From Galeopsis tetrahit (lineage: Eukaryota > Streptophyta > Magnoliopsida > Lamiales > Lamiaceae): a stretch of 64,000 nt of DNA. Position numbers and translations under genes: made by a program. The DNA is taken from assembly GCA_963675135.1 (NCBI GenBank), contig OY776132.1:66354850-66418849 (forward strand). The letters are read 5' to 3'. Positions 36,291 through 47,907 of this stretch are shown here, one piece after another (position 1 is the stretch's first letter; each line of letters opens with the position of its first letter). Below the pieces are notes generated by a model. It did no database searches. It had not been told where the DNA came from and saw only the letters and a list, made by a program, of their open reading frames with translations.

Positions 36291-36805
36291 CTCCCTGCGT
36301 ACCTGTTTCTCACCTTTCTTTTTATGACGTCATATACTCCCTCCATCCCATTATTAATGGAACATTTGCCAAAAACCCTTGTCCCATTATTATTGGAACA
36401 TTTGCCACCTACTCCAATCTCCTTTAAAAATATCCCTTAACATCTACTTATTTACACTTCATGCCATTACTTTTTACACACAAACAAAAGATTCTCTCTC
36501 CAATAAAGTTGAAATACCCATAATATCCCTCCTAAAAGTCAACTTTATCACCTTTAATACTCCGTACTAATAAACAATTCTACATTAAAACCCGTGCAAA
36601 CAGTAAATGTTTCATTAATAATGGGACGGAGGGAGTAATAAGTTTTCCATTCTTTTTTTTCTTTTCATTTTTGACATTTTTTTTTTTGTCAATCACATCA
36701 CTTATATTTTATTTATTATACTTCATCTAATATTTTTTCTATCACCATTCTATCACTTGTACTTTATCATTTATTTTATCATATTTCTTAAGGGGACGGA
36801 GGGAG
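36291..36805. mobile_element. Stowaway-like MITE hosting a second MITE
   Basis: The outer termini are CTCCCTGCGTACC and ggggacggagggag, with TA on both sides (36289-36290, 36806-36807). Removing the inner element at 36337-36635 brings the two halves to about 215 bp, a normal size for this family. Confidence 0.6.
36337..36635. mobile_element. Stowaway-like MITE, inner copy
   Basis: The termini are CTCCCTCCATCCCATTATTA and its inverse (taataatgggacggagggag), with TA duplications at 36335-36336 and 36636-36637. The ends are nearly perfect, so it is younger than the element it sits in. Confidence 0.8.
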
Positions 36806-36844
36806 TATTTATCCATTTAACAATTCATTTTATTTATAAATAAT

Positions 36845-36990
36845 TACTTTTTTTTTATAAAATTTGGAAACTAATCTCATCGTTCACTAGGTGGGGTCCC
36901 GCTTAAAATTTGAGATAAAATTTATATGAACTAGCTCCTAACAAATTGTTTACACTTTGGAAGGTTTATTCTTATAATAATATATGTTTA
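36845..36990 (-). mobile_element. SINE fragment (Au-like), minus orientation
   Basis: A T tract is followed by a stretch whose minus-strand reading contains 'cgggaccccac' and 'gatgagattagtttcc', matching the SINE body at 1,320-1,360. Ends are approximate. Confidence 0.45.
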
Positions 36991-37295
36991 TTCTAATATA
37001 ACACACACTTGCTCTTATAGTAATAGCATATATCCAAGAGCGAATTTTTTGGATAAATCTGTTTGACTCACTTTTACCCTTCTTCAACTTGCAAATTTTT
37101 TTTTGTCTCTTTTCTAATTTATGCTAATACGACACATATACAGGTTTTTCTCTTTTTAACTTTACTATTCTGAAATTTTTAGTAATTAAGATTTCCAATA
37201 TATATTTATCAATCTATTACTTAATTATCAAATATATCCATTAATATTTTTTTCTAAATTCATGATACAATTCATTGATATTAAAAACACAGAAA

Positions 37296-37720
37296 TACTC
37301 TATCCATCCATTAAAAGTATATTCAGTCTTATTTTATTTTTATGTCCAACAAAAATATGTTCATTCTATTTAAATAATTCACTTTTAAATATTTTTTTTA
37401 CTTTATTAACAATGTTAATGATACATTCTTTACATACTCCCTCCTCCCCGTCCCACAAAGATAACTACATTTTTATTTTTTGATGTTTCAAATTATAACA
37501 TTTACTCTTTTACTTAAGTATTAAATGTTTTATTGACAATTTTACCCTTAATTAAATTCACCACATAATTACTTTTAAGACCCAACTGTTTTAAAATGTA
37601 CATCAAATTTATGAAATATTAAGGGTAAAATACATATTAGTTAAATTTGACCACATTTATTAATTTTTCTTAATTTGTGTAAAATGTCAAATGTAGCTAT
37701 TTTTTGGGAGGATGAAGTAC
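37296..37720. mobile_element. Two adjacent Stowaway-like MITE remnants
   Basis: 37,296-37,430 is the relative of 31,677-31,960. 37,438-37,720 starts ctccctcctccccgtccca and ends with a rough inverse (aaatgtagctattttttggg then gaagta). No coding content. Confidence 0.45.
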
Positions 37721-38468
37721 TTTTCAGGGGTAGTAGAGGGAGTAGAAAATTGTGGATGTAGGGCCCCACATCCTCCCAAGTCCAACTGCATGCATTAACA
37801 ACGTGACTACTGACCCACTAACAAACACTGGAAAACGCATGAAACCCAAAAAGGCCGAATCAAAAAGCAGCTGAAAACGAATCAGCTTAAACAAACATGG
37901 ACAGACGCCTCTTCACTTCCCCTCAAAACCAGGCACCCAATCCACCTGCAAAATTTACTTTTCCCTCTCTTTTCCACTCTGTCATTTCCATGATTATCAA
38001 CAGTCCCCACTCCATCTCCATCCTCCCTAAGGTACATATATATTATCTCTTAGATATACATATATCTACCTCCATAAAAATGTGAGTTGCGTGTAAATGT
38101 ATAGTCAATTTTGCTCAATTGATCTACTTCACTATGTTTAGCATCTACTTAATTGGTTTTCGTTGAATTTCCTTTTCTCCCGTGTTCTCTTTCATGAATT
38201 AATGGCGTGGAAATGATTCAGTTAACGTGATTTCTTCGTTTCTCTGATTAGAATCTGGAATTGGATTAATTCATGCGATATTTGCAGTTTCTCTTAGATT
38301 TTGTTCAGTGGCGATAGATGATAGATCTATTGATTTTTTTTTTTTCATTAGCTCTGCTATTCAGTGAAACTGTATGTAAGTGAGTTTCTTATTCAATTCT
38401 GAGAAGAATAATTTGGTTATTGGGCAAAATGCTTGATTGTTGAGGGAATTTAGATTTGAAGGTGCTAA
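37721..38468 (+). other. Upstream region/5' leader of the SOSEKI gene
   Basis: CT-rich, GC-richer DNA at about 37,890-38,031 ends in aag/gtacat, a possible donor. If it splices near 38,440-38,465 this would be a 5' UTR exon plus leader intron. The 62-aa frame starting at 37,897 is not in a recognisable family. Inference only. Confidence 0.35.
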
Positions 38469-39782
38469 ATGGAAGGGAGAATGAATAAATATAGGCAGGT
38501 TAGCCCAGAAAGAGCAAAAGTATGGACTGAGAAATCGCCAAAATATCAGCAGCATCACCTTGCTCGTAAAGTGCCGGTTGTTTATTATCTATGTAGAAAT
38601 CAACAGCTTGAGCATCCGCATTTCATGGAAGTCCCTCTATCTTCCTCTGATGGTCTTTACTTGAGAGGTAGCATACATTTTACTTATGTCAATTTTTCCA
38701 ACATTTATCATCAAGAGTCGGTTTATGTATTCGGAAATCTGCATTTCTTTTCGCAGATGTGATTGACAGACTCAATGTTATGAGAGGCAGAGGCATTGCA
38801 TCAATGTACTCCTGGTCTTGCAAGAGGTACATACACAGGACTTTTTAATTATATGGTTCTAGCTTGTTTGCTTTTGTATGTTTTAGGTTATTTAACTAAA
38901 TCCATGTGATTTATATCGATGCAGGAGTTACAAGAATGGCTATGTATGGCATGATCTTTGTGATGATGATATAGTTCATCCAGCTCATGGCAATGACTAT
39001 ATCCTCAAGGGCACAGAGCTCTTCGAAGAATCGAATCCTGGTAATATGATTATCAATGTGTTTAAAGTTGTTAGGCTTAATCTGCAAGCCGTATGAGTTT
39101 TGTATGGATGCATTCTGTGCTTAAATATAAATGGAAATCTGATCTATCTTGTTTCTTAGGTCCCTTTATTCCTTCTAGGACTTCCATAACAGAGACTCAA
39201 AAAGCACTACCAGAACCACTGTCTTTCAGAAACAAAGGGGGATCTCCTTCACCATCTAGCTGTAATGGCAGAAGAGCTACGAAGGGCTCTCAGAACGATG
39301 AGCTATCTCCTCTGCTTCAATGTCCTTCCTCATCAGCTATGTCTCATGATAGAGTCATTGGAAGACGTAGTACTTGTAAAAGAGGTGTTTCGACTGATGA
39401 TGGTTTATCAGAACATAATGAAAACCAAGTTTCTCAGGATAAGGACGAGGTTTCAGTGCCTCCACCCGCAGCAGCTGCTCCACCATTAAGTGGTGGAAAA
39501 GATACACTTGAATCTCTAGTTAGAGCTGATATAAGAAAGATTATTGACGAAGAGGGATGTCGAATCCCATCAAATACGAAGCTTAAGGTTGCAAATACAA
39601 TTATACAACTAATCTCTTGTGGTTCGGTTTCTGCTAAAAATCACAAGTTTCCCTTAATTTGTGGGAGTATAGCTGAATCGAGTAAGCTCAAGGACGACGT
39701 ACAAACTCTCAGGCGTTCTTCTTACCAAGCTGATTCTTGCAGAAGTGATAAGGAAAAATTGGTCAAAATTGAAGAAAGTTGA
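38469..39782 (+). CDS. SOK: SOSEKI (SOK/DUF966, DIX-like) polarity protein, 335 aa
   Basis: The exons are 38469-38667, 38757-38826, 38925-39040 and 39160-39782; all junctions are GT-AG and in frame. SOSEKI proteins polymerise through an N-terminal DIX-like domain and mark cell corners in plant tissues. That domain is at about residues 34-128, with VVYYLCRNQQLEHPHF, then LRDVIDRLNVMRGRGI, then YSWSCKRSYKNGYVWHDLCD and NDYILKGTELF. Before it is the subgroup leader YRQVSPERAKVWTEKSPKY. After it is a long Ser-rich disordered region, a block at about 250-300 (LVRADIRKIIDEEGC, then IIQLISCGSVSAKN) that corresponds to the family's conserved LMQLISCGS motif, and a charged end. At 335 residues it is at the short end of the family. 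I could not assign it to a numbered SOK. The tail meets the next gene's tail 547 bp downstream. Confidence 0.92.
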
Positions 39783-40329
39783 GTTCCAAAAGCTCTCAGT
39801 GTTACCAATCACATAACCAATTAGGTTCAACTCTGTTTTTTATGTTTGAATTGAGATTTAAAGTCTTCTTTCAACTTTTTTTTTTTCAAGCAGGCTTGCT
39901 TCAGGAGCTCGGATTATAATACAATCCAAATTATCGAATAGCATCGAAGGTAACTCGTAGAATACATGCTTAAGGATTAAGCTATGGAAACATTTGTTCA
40001 ATCTTGTTTTCAGGTTTCTGTAAAAGCATCATAGAATTGAAAAGGCGTAATGAAAAACATTAGATAAATCTGCTTCTTAACTAGAGAATATATTCTACTA
40101 TATGCCACTGACATTTTTCTTTATCTCCCACTGCTTGTAATAAATTTGTAAAGTGTGCATTAAAAGAAGCAAAAGTAATTAATTAAGGCAGGAGATAGTG
40201 TTGCTGAGATTTGTATTAAAGCTAAGGTAAAACCTGTCTTCTAAAGACGTTTGGAATCTAGACTTTCGCCTTTTTCTTGAACCAACACGATCCCCTAATT
40301 TGCAAGAATTAGTCCATCACAAAGCTTTA
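39783..40329. other. Convergent intergenic space (3' UTRs)
   Basis: This is the 3' untranslated regions of the SOSEKI gene and the oppositely transcribed RING gene. A possible 3' UTR intron acceptor (ttttttcaag/caggcttgc) lies near 39,892. No other feature is seen. Confidence 0.5.
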
Positions 40330-42493
40330 TCATAGATCAGAAATCATCATAGCATCGGAAACTCTAGACGAGCATGACGAGTTGGGGCTCCCTTGAATTT
40401 GTCTAGTGTTATAAGAGTTGCACCCCACACATTTGTACGCGACTATGTGGAATCGCACTTCAGAAGTTCTATCACAGTCATTGCATAGTATCCAGACCTA
40501 TTAATAGAAGGCAAAAACTCGTATAAGACAGTCTCGTTTTCTATATTATATGGGTTTATGGAGGGAAGTCTGACTCAAGTATCAAAAAAGAGCCCGTCTC
40601 ACACAAAACTTCCTCTTAATATATAAAATGTTTAATTCAATATACTCTTACCATTTTGTTTTTGTACATCTCTGGCATGGGAGTCATAGCAATCTGTTGG
40701 ATCAGTCATTGCACAAGAATATAAATGATTAAACAAAAATAACATTTTTTTTGCATCAGATAACAAGAATATGATGAACTAATGAAAAGATGTGTACCTC
40801 TTCATCAAGCTTTTTCCATACGTTTGACATGTCACATATCGACTTGGAGCAAACGGGACATGAATATCTGCAAGTACTCATAAACAGAATCATGAATCTT
40901 ATGCTTTATAAATGTCATGTTTGCTTTGGCAGTGTTCAGATGGCTCACCTACGACGAAGTTGCATCTCTTGGACACATTCCAAATGTATAGTATGTCCAC
41001 ATGGCAGAACAGTAATGTTCTTCATCGAGTCAAACAAAAACTACAACGAAAATACATAGAGACAACTTTAAGGAATGCAAAGTCTAAGAGCTAGCTGTAA
41101 GTATAAATCTGTGAATGAAACATTATTACCTCAAAGCAAACGGCACAATTATGATGCATTGCTCTTTCAACACAATTATGTGCATTCTTGAGTGAAGTAG
41201 CGTAGCAGCATCCTGGGATCATAAAATTAGATATTGACATGAAATTTTGAGATTAAGGAAGTTTATTCTTCATACCACACTTGCTGCAGTGAAAGAAATT
41301 CTCTTTTCCACCAATTCTGCATAAAAGTTATGGTATTATTAGCTAACATCAAGAAACGTACAAGGGCGAACCAGAAACAATTGAAAACAACATCTAGAAA
41401 ACATTATATGCTATTCATAAGTTACAACAAAAAAATCTGTCATCCACAATTCCTACTCCTGCAATCTTATTTTTACAAATATGGAGTATTAGTGAAAGAA
41501 TCTAAAAACTCTCACCTGCATATTCCACACTCATCACAGTGGTATTGTTTCTTTGAGACCTAATTAAATTCATGTGAATAAAATGCATTAGATTTCTGGG
41601 ACGATTCATCACAAAACAGAACACTTTTAGAAAGGTTAATACATCATCATCGAAGAACTTGCATTTGTTGCAAAAATAGTTCCCCATGCAAACCCCACAA
41701 TTTATACAATTCTGTTGAACCTGAAAATCAGACAACAAGAATAAATCAATGAATCTTCCAAATTTTGAACACACATAAATTATAATCAATCTTTTTCCTT
41801 ACATCTTGTTCGGTGTCGCATAATGAACATATGACCTGCAGAAAAATATATGCACCCACAAATTAAGTCGATTCTTCAACAATTCATGCACTGTAAAATG
41901 AATGAATCTTTAGCATATTCAGTTTATTGTCTCCATTTTACTAACTCATCACATACTAGGTTAACAAAATATGTAGTGTTTTACATTCCAAAGTAAAGAA
42001 TTGTACACCAATAATGTGATTTTCAAAGAATTCATTTCATTCCAAAAAAATCAAACATATTAAGAATTTACATCCAGATATGAGATTCATAATCATCATT
42101 TTGGATTAAAACTCACCTTTTTCACTTGATGTCGTGGAATATCATGCCGATTAATAGGATTCATTTCGATACCATTCTGTCAAACATAACACAAATAAAA
42201 TTAGGTGCAATATTAGAATTATTTGAACCAAAATCATGAAATGAAATTAAATAAAACACAAGACACATACCTTGGATTCATTATGACAATGCCTACAATC
42301 AAAAATCTCATCACAACAAGGAGCCCTGATCTTGCACCTTCTTTTGTAATGGTTGCATCTAAAAGAAACACAATCAGAATTCAAAAGGAGAATCAGAATG
42401 AAACATATATGGAAAATAAAACCTCAAAAAATTGTACCCATCTTTAATGGAATCGTCGGACAAAAGCGTTGGATTTTGCTCAAATTCACACAT
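40330..42493 (-). CDS. CHY/CTCHY/RING-H2 zinc-finger E3 ubiquitin ligase (MIEL1/CHYR1 family), 12 exons, 284 aa
   Basis: The minus-strand exons are 42493-42438, 42358-42271, 42176-42117, 41835-41803, 41720-41643, 41559-41516, 41316-41276, 41212-41130, 41040-40949, 40867-40798, 40693-40652 and 40497-40330 (stop TGA). All junctions are GT-AG and phases agree; the total is 855 nt. The family (RZFP34/CHYR1, MIEL1, human RCHY1) ubiquitinates transcription factors in hormone and defence signalling. Domains: CHY zinc finger (DGCNHYKRRC, CCDEIFDCRHCHNES, then VICSLCDTEQ); CTCHY finger (CINCGVCMGNYFCNKCKFFD, YHCDECGICR); RING-H2 (CAVCFEFLFDSMKN, LPCGHTIHLECV, then SCPVCSKSI); C-terminal zinc ribbon (WILCNDCDR ... 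YKCVGCNSYNT). All metal ligands I could check are present. The N-terminus is short (MCEFEQNPTLL). A 5' UTR intron is likely (about 42,659 to 42,514). Confidence 0.93.
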
Positions 42494-42727
42494 AATATTC
42501 TTCTTTTTTTTAACTGTAGCAAGAAATTCAACGAAAATCATCAAATAAATAATTCAAGAACAAGAAAACAAAGGTGACATTGTCGGAGATTTTACCTCAA
42601 AAAATATAAAATAAAATTGTAAAGGTGGTTGTAATAAATGATAAACATACATACATACCTGAGAGAAGAGAGAGATTAGTAATTTGGAATAATTGACTTG
42701 GGCAGAAAAAAAGTTGAGCACACGGAT

Positions 42728-42733
42728 TTTATA
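42728..42733 (-). promoter_or_regulatory. TATA box of the CHY/RING gene
   Basis: On the minus strand TATAAA occurs 235 bp upstream of the start codon, before the pyrimidine-rich leader and presumed leader intron. Confidence 0.5.
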
Positions 42734-42735
42734 GG

Positions 42736-42743
42736 GCGGGAAA
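42736..42743 (-). promoter_or_regulatory. E2F-type site next to the TATA box
   Basis: On the minus strand TTTCCCGC, the canonical E2F/DP core, ends two bases before the TATA box. A single match in AT-rich DNA can be chance; its position is what makes it notable. Confidence 0.4.
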
Positions 42744-44489
42744 ATAACAGAGTTCTACAACAATGGCGGTATTTCCGATAATACTTTCTTTTACCAAAAC
42801 CTACTCTCACTCCACACAGCGTGTCTTTCATCTCTCTTTCTCATTTCTTTTTTTAGAGTATTTTGAATCCAAATTCAATAAATTATTCTCCCATCGTTTC
42901 CTAATAAATTTTATAAATAGATATATAGACCCATATTAAAAAATTGTATAATTTTATTAACTTTTATGTATAAAGTAAAAAAATGATTTAATTTGTATGT
43001 ATGTATGTATAGCAGAAAGGATTAAAGAAATAACATTTTGTGTAAAATTAAAGATATTGGAGGGTAAAGTTTTAAAAAATGTGAAAATTATTGTGGATGT
43101 TAAAAAAAATTGTAAAAGTCACTGTGGGACCAAAATAAAATTTCTTTAGTTCTCTAATATTCTACTAGCCTCTCTTCTTTGTTCAAAATTATTTGAGATG
43201 TTTAACATTTTTCACCCTCTTTCTCTCAAAAAGTTACCCTTACTTCATTTTCAAAAAATAATAATTCATGGTCAAATTTGTGTGCACCCAATTATAAGTA
43301 TAATTGAGCCACAATTTAACTTAATTTAATGTAGAGAATTAAAAATCCAATTAAACATTTATAAATATATTAAAATAATTTTAAAAAAATCAATTGTATG
43401 GTATACATTAAATTGCATATAAGAGTTTGTCAATTTTTCATAATTTTGACTTGCTATTTGTAGAATGCTAAAATCATTCTCATTCTTGAGATTCAAAGAA
43501 ACAACAATCGAAGAAGAACATAAAATTAGAAAATCGAATATATCAAAATTGAGAAAGTGAGTTAACAAATACAACAGCCCCTTTGATAGTCTTTATAGAC
43601 TAATCAAGTCTTAGCCGTTAATAAACTTCTCTTAACTGTCTAACTAACTAGATTTACAAAAATACATGATGAAGAAGTGTATCTACCAATACTGAAGGTG
43701 TATTGGTTTCTAATTAGGGTGTGAACTAACTAACCCTTTATACTATTACTAATTAATCTTCTTTTTTTTTTTACATGATAAATCTTCTACTCATGCAAGA
43801 AGATCAGTGTTATTACTATATACTTCTCAAATATTAGAGATTTAGATGATATAGTACCATTTTAAAATATACATATTAAAACTACATAATTCAACTTGAA
43901 ATAAGTTTTGCCTTAAAAAAAAAAAAAGAACACTAATAATTGGAGCTCAAAGAAATAAAATGTTATCCAATATTCCCTTCTTAAGATATATGTAATTAAA
44001 TTAATTCACGTATATTCAAAAAATTAATTCTTCTTACCCTTAATTATTTTTCAATAAAAGGATACATTTGTTTAAGTATTTATCATTGATTTTAAGAATA
44101 AATTTAGAAGAAATATAATTAATTTATATTATAAATTACAAAACGTTATATATTATAGATGGAAGGAAGTATTAGCGTAGGTACGTAATATTTTGTTTTA
44201 AAGGTCCAAAATCAAAAAAAAAAAGTAGTCCTATTTTGGTAAAATTGAAAAGGAAGTAGAGGAACAGCGGGGGTACGCGCGTTGGTACAACGTTACAATT
44301 TATAAGGGTTGTTTTTGATGATGAATTGAAGGCTACACTTTTATTTTTCTTCTTTCTTTTAATTTATTTAATAAAGCTAATGTTAGGATGAATATAGGGT
44401 AAGGGGTGACTCGATTCCACGTATTTATTTCCACTATAATTCCATCGTTGATGTGATCTCATCGATTTCTTAATATAATCAATAAGTCA
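42744..44489. other. Intergenic AT-rich DNA
   Basis: No gene could be supported. A gtatgtatgtat microsatellite occurs near 42,996. Frame 43359-43574 on minus is low-complexity. Confidence 0.45.
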
Positions 44490-44925
44490 CCCATGCTTTT
44501 GAGTCGAAACTTGCGGCGGCTTTTCTTGCTATTCAGTGTGTAGCTTACACACATGTTGACATTACTTGTGAATAGAGTCAAATTCTATTTTGACCGTTAG
44601 CATTCTGATGGACTCAATTTCATGTTTTCAGAAGTTAATCAGGCTGCGGACGCAGTAGCTAAGACCAGACTTAACTGCATTTGAAGAGGTCATTCTTCGA
44701 AATTTTGACTTACATTTGTACATAATGATTTGTATACAGATTATTTTTAACATTTTTTTTTAAAGGAATGTACATTTTTCCTTAATCTTGGATTTTATCC
44801 CTAAGGAGTGTTTTTCCAGACAAGATTTTAACGACACTTCACCCTCTGCCTCGGTCTGTGAGCTTATGGTTTTAAATTTTATTTTTATTTTATACCTCAC
44901 ATCTTTTATTGTCAGTAAGTCTCCC
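44490..44925 (+). mobile_element. LINE 3' fragment (copy b)
   Basis: It contains a broken RNase H end ('gaagttaatcaggctgcgga', coding VNQAADAVAKT) and the 3' tail 'ttggattttatccctaagga', then 'tctgtgagcttatgg'. These match the LINE at 45.5-47.6 kb. Multiple frame breaks. Ends are approximate. Confidence 0.65.
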
Positions 44926-45526
44926 ATTCATTACAATAAAATTAATTTTTTAATACCTTGCAGGAAGAGCTGTTAAAACGGGTTAACAGAGCGGGTCGAT
45001 TCACAACTCACTTTAACCCATCAATTTCAGGTTTTGACGGGCTGTTTCATGGCAAAAACGAGCTAGAAAATATTAGTGTATGTTGCAGAAATCGGCCTAC
45101 GCACTAGTCACCCATCGTCGCCACAATTTATTTCAAGTCGGAACAAGAAATCAATTTTTGAGTTGGGCGGCGCCTAAGCGGCATAATCAGCATAAAAAAA
45201 ATATGAGAAACAAAATACTCATGGGGTATGTTGAACCCTAAACCCTAAACAAAACACCAGGCCGCGCTCAACACAAAACACTACAACGCCCTTGTTCTTT
45301 GGTGAGATTATTCATCCCATTGATTGGGTGTGTTTGATTCGAATGAGTTTTCTTTGGGTTGCTTTGAAGAATTTGGTTTGTATTGAGTTTACCCACAAAT
45401 AACCAAATTAAGATCCAAATCTCTAGGAATCGAGCAGGCAAAGGCGCACTTAGCATGGAATAAGGGGTACAGTTGTGCTTCAAAATGAAAAAAAATCCAT
45501 CTAATATCTCTATTATATCCCATATT
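44926..45526. other. Intergenic DNA
   Basis: No gene is supported. A GC-richer patch near 44,990-45,200 ('gcgggtcgattcacaactc') looks like a decayed repeat. Confidence 0.4.
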
Positions 45527-47615
45527 TCTTAGGCTGCTGCAATGACGTCGTAGGACATTCAGAATTACTGTCATTGCTGAGGGTTCACTCCCCTTCACAT
45601 ACCTAGGGATTCCAATCTTTCGCGGCAGTCCAAGGAAAGTGCATTTACAGCCAGTTGCAGATTATGTCATAGCTAACTTTAGTAGGTGCAAGGGTAGCAC
45701 TTTGTCCCTTGTCGGCCGTCGTTGCCTGATTAACTCAGTCATTACGGCCTCTTTGGTACATTTGATGATGGTCTACAAATGGCCTAGTTCTTTGCTACGA
45801 CAAGTGGAGTCGGCTATGAGGAACTTCCTTTGGAAGGGGGATGTGAACCGCAAGAATGGAGCTTGTTCGATTTCTTGGCAGCGGGTCTGTGCCCCTTTGG
45901 GGGAAGGAGGACTTGGGGTTCGTTCTATCCGCCTCTTTTCTCTGTAAGCTGAGCTGGGATATTCTTCAAAACAAATCGCCATAAACGGAGCTCCTGCATC
46001 GAAGACACTTTAATTCAGAGCACAGGCTGCGACCTTATGGTAGAGTCTCTTCTATTGGACCGAGCCTTCGTCCACATGTTACGAGACTTAGAGATGGCTC
46101 GAGGTGGCTGATTGGCAGAGAATCCCGTGTCAGCTTTTGGCATGATAATTGGCTCGGTTATACTATCTTGGAGAGGATGGGTCTGACTGATTGGTTCGCT
46201 TCTACCCCCACTTCCACGGTTGGGGATATCTTTTATGATAATTGCTGGCACTTCCCGAGGTGTTTTATCATGAGATTTACGGAGATTGTCAGGGATATCC
46301 TGCAGATCACGGTGCTTAGGGGACCTGACAAACGTATTTGGGAGGGCTCACTTTCAGGGGAACTCGCCTCCAGCATGGCATATGATTTGCTCGGATCACC
46401 CCTACCCAGGCTTGGTTGGGCATCATGGATTTGGGGCACCTTCATGCCCCATGTGTCGCTCCACTGCGATTTGGTGAGCGGTTTGGGGTAAGCTGCTCAC
46501 GGCGGATTGACTCTTGTCTTTTTGGGATTCAGGGTCCGTCGATTTGTGTGTTGTGCCGCAGGAATTTTGAATCGCTGGACCATCTACTTGCCCATTGTCC
46601 GTTAACATTGGAGATTTTGTGCAGCTTGACTCACATGTTTGGGGTCACGATTCACACAGGGGTTAGCTTCCTAGACATATTCCTTCAGGCCACTAGAGTT
46701 CGGTTGGGTCCGCAGTCTCTGGAGTTGTGGAGGGCGGGCTTCATCACTGCTATTTGGGCCGTTTGGACTCTGCGGAACAGGGTGATATTCGATGGGGTTT
46801 CGCCCTCTACTAGGAGATGTATGGCTCAGATCATTTCAGGCATCAGGGAGGCCAACAACATAGCCAGGGGATATTCGGACGGCACAGTTCGGGATCTACT
46901 GATTGCTAGGGCTCTTGGTGTTTCGAGCAAACACATGCCAACGAGACACGGTTCATCTGTGATTTGGCTCCCGCCTGATCCGAGTTGGTACAAGGTTAAC
47001 ACAGACGGTAGTGCCTCTTCTTCCCCGCGCAGTCTGCATGCGGGGGCGGTCTTCAGGACTTTTAGGGGATTTTTCGTGGCTGCGGTCGCCACTAAGGTGG
47101 GTTGGGGCCTCCCTCTTGAGGCTGAGTTGACAGTGGTACTTTTGGCCATCAAGTATGCACTTGATCAGGGATGACACTTCCTTTTGATTGAGTCGGACTC
47201 TACACTCACGATTGACACTTTTATGAGCACCAATCCCTCTCCTTGGCGTCTGCAAGGCCTTTGGATCCAGATCCACCCTCTTACACATGACATGCACATC
47301 AGATACTCACACGTCTTCAGAGAGGCCAACCAGGCGGCGGATGTTGTGGCCAAGACTGACCTTGATTGTGTCTGGAGAGGCTACCTCCGAACTTTTTACT
47401 CTCATTTCTGTATAATTATTTATATACTGCTTTCTATAGACATTGACTTTTAGAGGAGTGTACCTTTTTCCTTGACTTGGATTTTATCCCTAAGGAGGGT
47501 TTTTCCAAACAAGGTTTTAATGGCACTCCGGCCTCTCGCTCGATCTGTGAGCTTATGATCCTAAATTTTTTTCTTTTATATGATCTACCTTTTATTGTCT
47601 TAGGCTGCTGCAATG
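45527..47615 (+). mobile_element. 5'-truncated LINE with 18-bp target duplication (copy c)
   Basis: tcttaggctgctgcaatg flanks a 2,053-bp insert (45527-45544 and 47598-47615). The insert carries the 3' half of ORF2: the end of the reverse transcriptase, the zinc-binding domain and RNase H, then the family 3' tail. There is no long poly-A tail; the end is 'accttttattg'. Confidence 0.85.
45600..47390 (+). pseudogene. LINE ORF2 remnant: RT thumb, zf-RVT, RNase H
   Basis: Successive frames read LPFTYLGIPIFRGSPRKVHL and LSLVGRRCLINSVITA (reverse transcriptase C-terminal part), then NFLWKGDVNRKNGACSISW. The cysteine/histidine zf-RVT region follows (CVLCRRNFESLDHLLAHCP), with WAVWTLRNRVIFDG. RNase H shows all expected acidic residues: VNTDGSASS, EAELTVVLLAIKYAL, IESDS and NQAADVVAK. 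Frameshifts near 45,945 and 46,450 and an in-frame stop at 47,172 make it non-functional. In live elements this protein drives target-primed reverse transcription. Confidence 0.85.
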
Positions 47616-47870
47616 TGTTACTTTTCACTTGTGTTAATTTGTTTTTCAATCTCCATAGATTTAGCTATGACTCAATTTACGCGTGTGGAATAAATTTTTT
47701 TCTTTTATCTGTGAGCTTATGATCCTAAATTTTTTTCTTTTATATGATCTACCTTTTATTGTCTTAGGCTACTGCAATGTGTTACTTTTCACTTGTGTTA
47801 ATTTGTTTTTCAATCTCCATAGACTTAGCTATGGCTCAATTTACGCGTGTGGAATAAATTTTCACAATTG
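47543..47870 (+). repeat. 164-bp tandem duplication at the LINE 3' junction
   Basis: Two copies (47543-47706, 47707-47870) each span the LINE 3' end and 3' flank, beginning atctgtgagcttatgatcc. Three or so substitutions separate them, including one in the duplicated target-site word. The duplication therefore happened after the LINE insertion. Confidence 0.85.
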
Positions 47871-47907
47871 TGCTTGATTCTAAATTGTGTAATTAATTTT
47901 TAGTTGT

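Noticed and set aside
45639..47174. Host genes encoding RNase H-like proteins
   Set aside because: The frames are consecutive pieces of one LINE ORF2 within an 18-bp target duplication, with stops and frameshifts.
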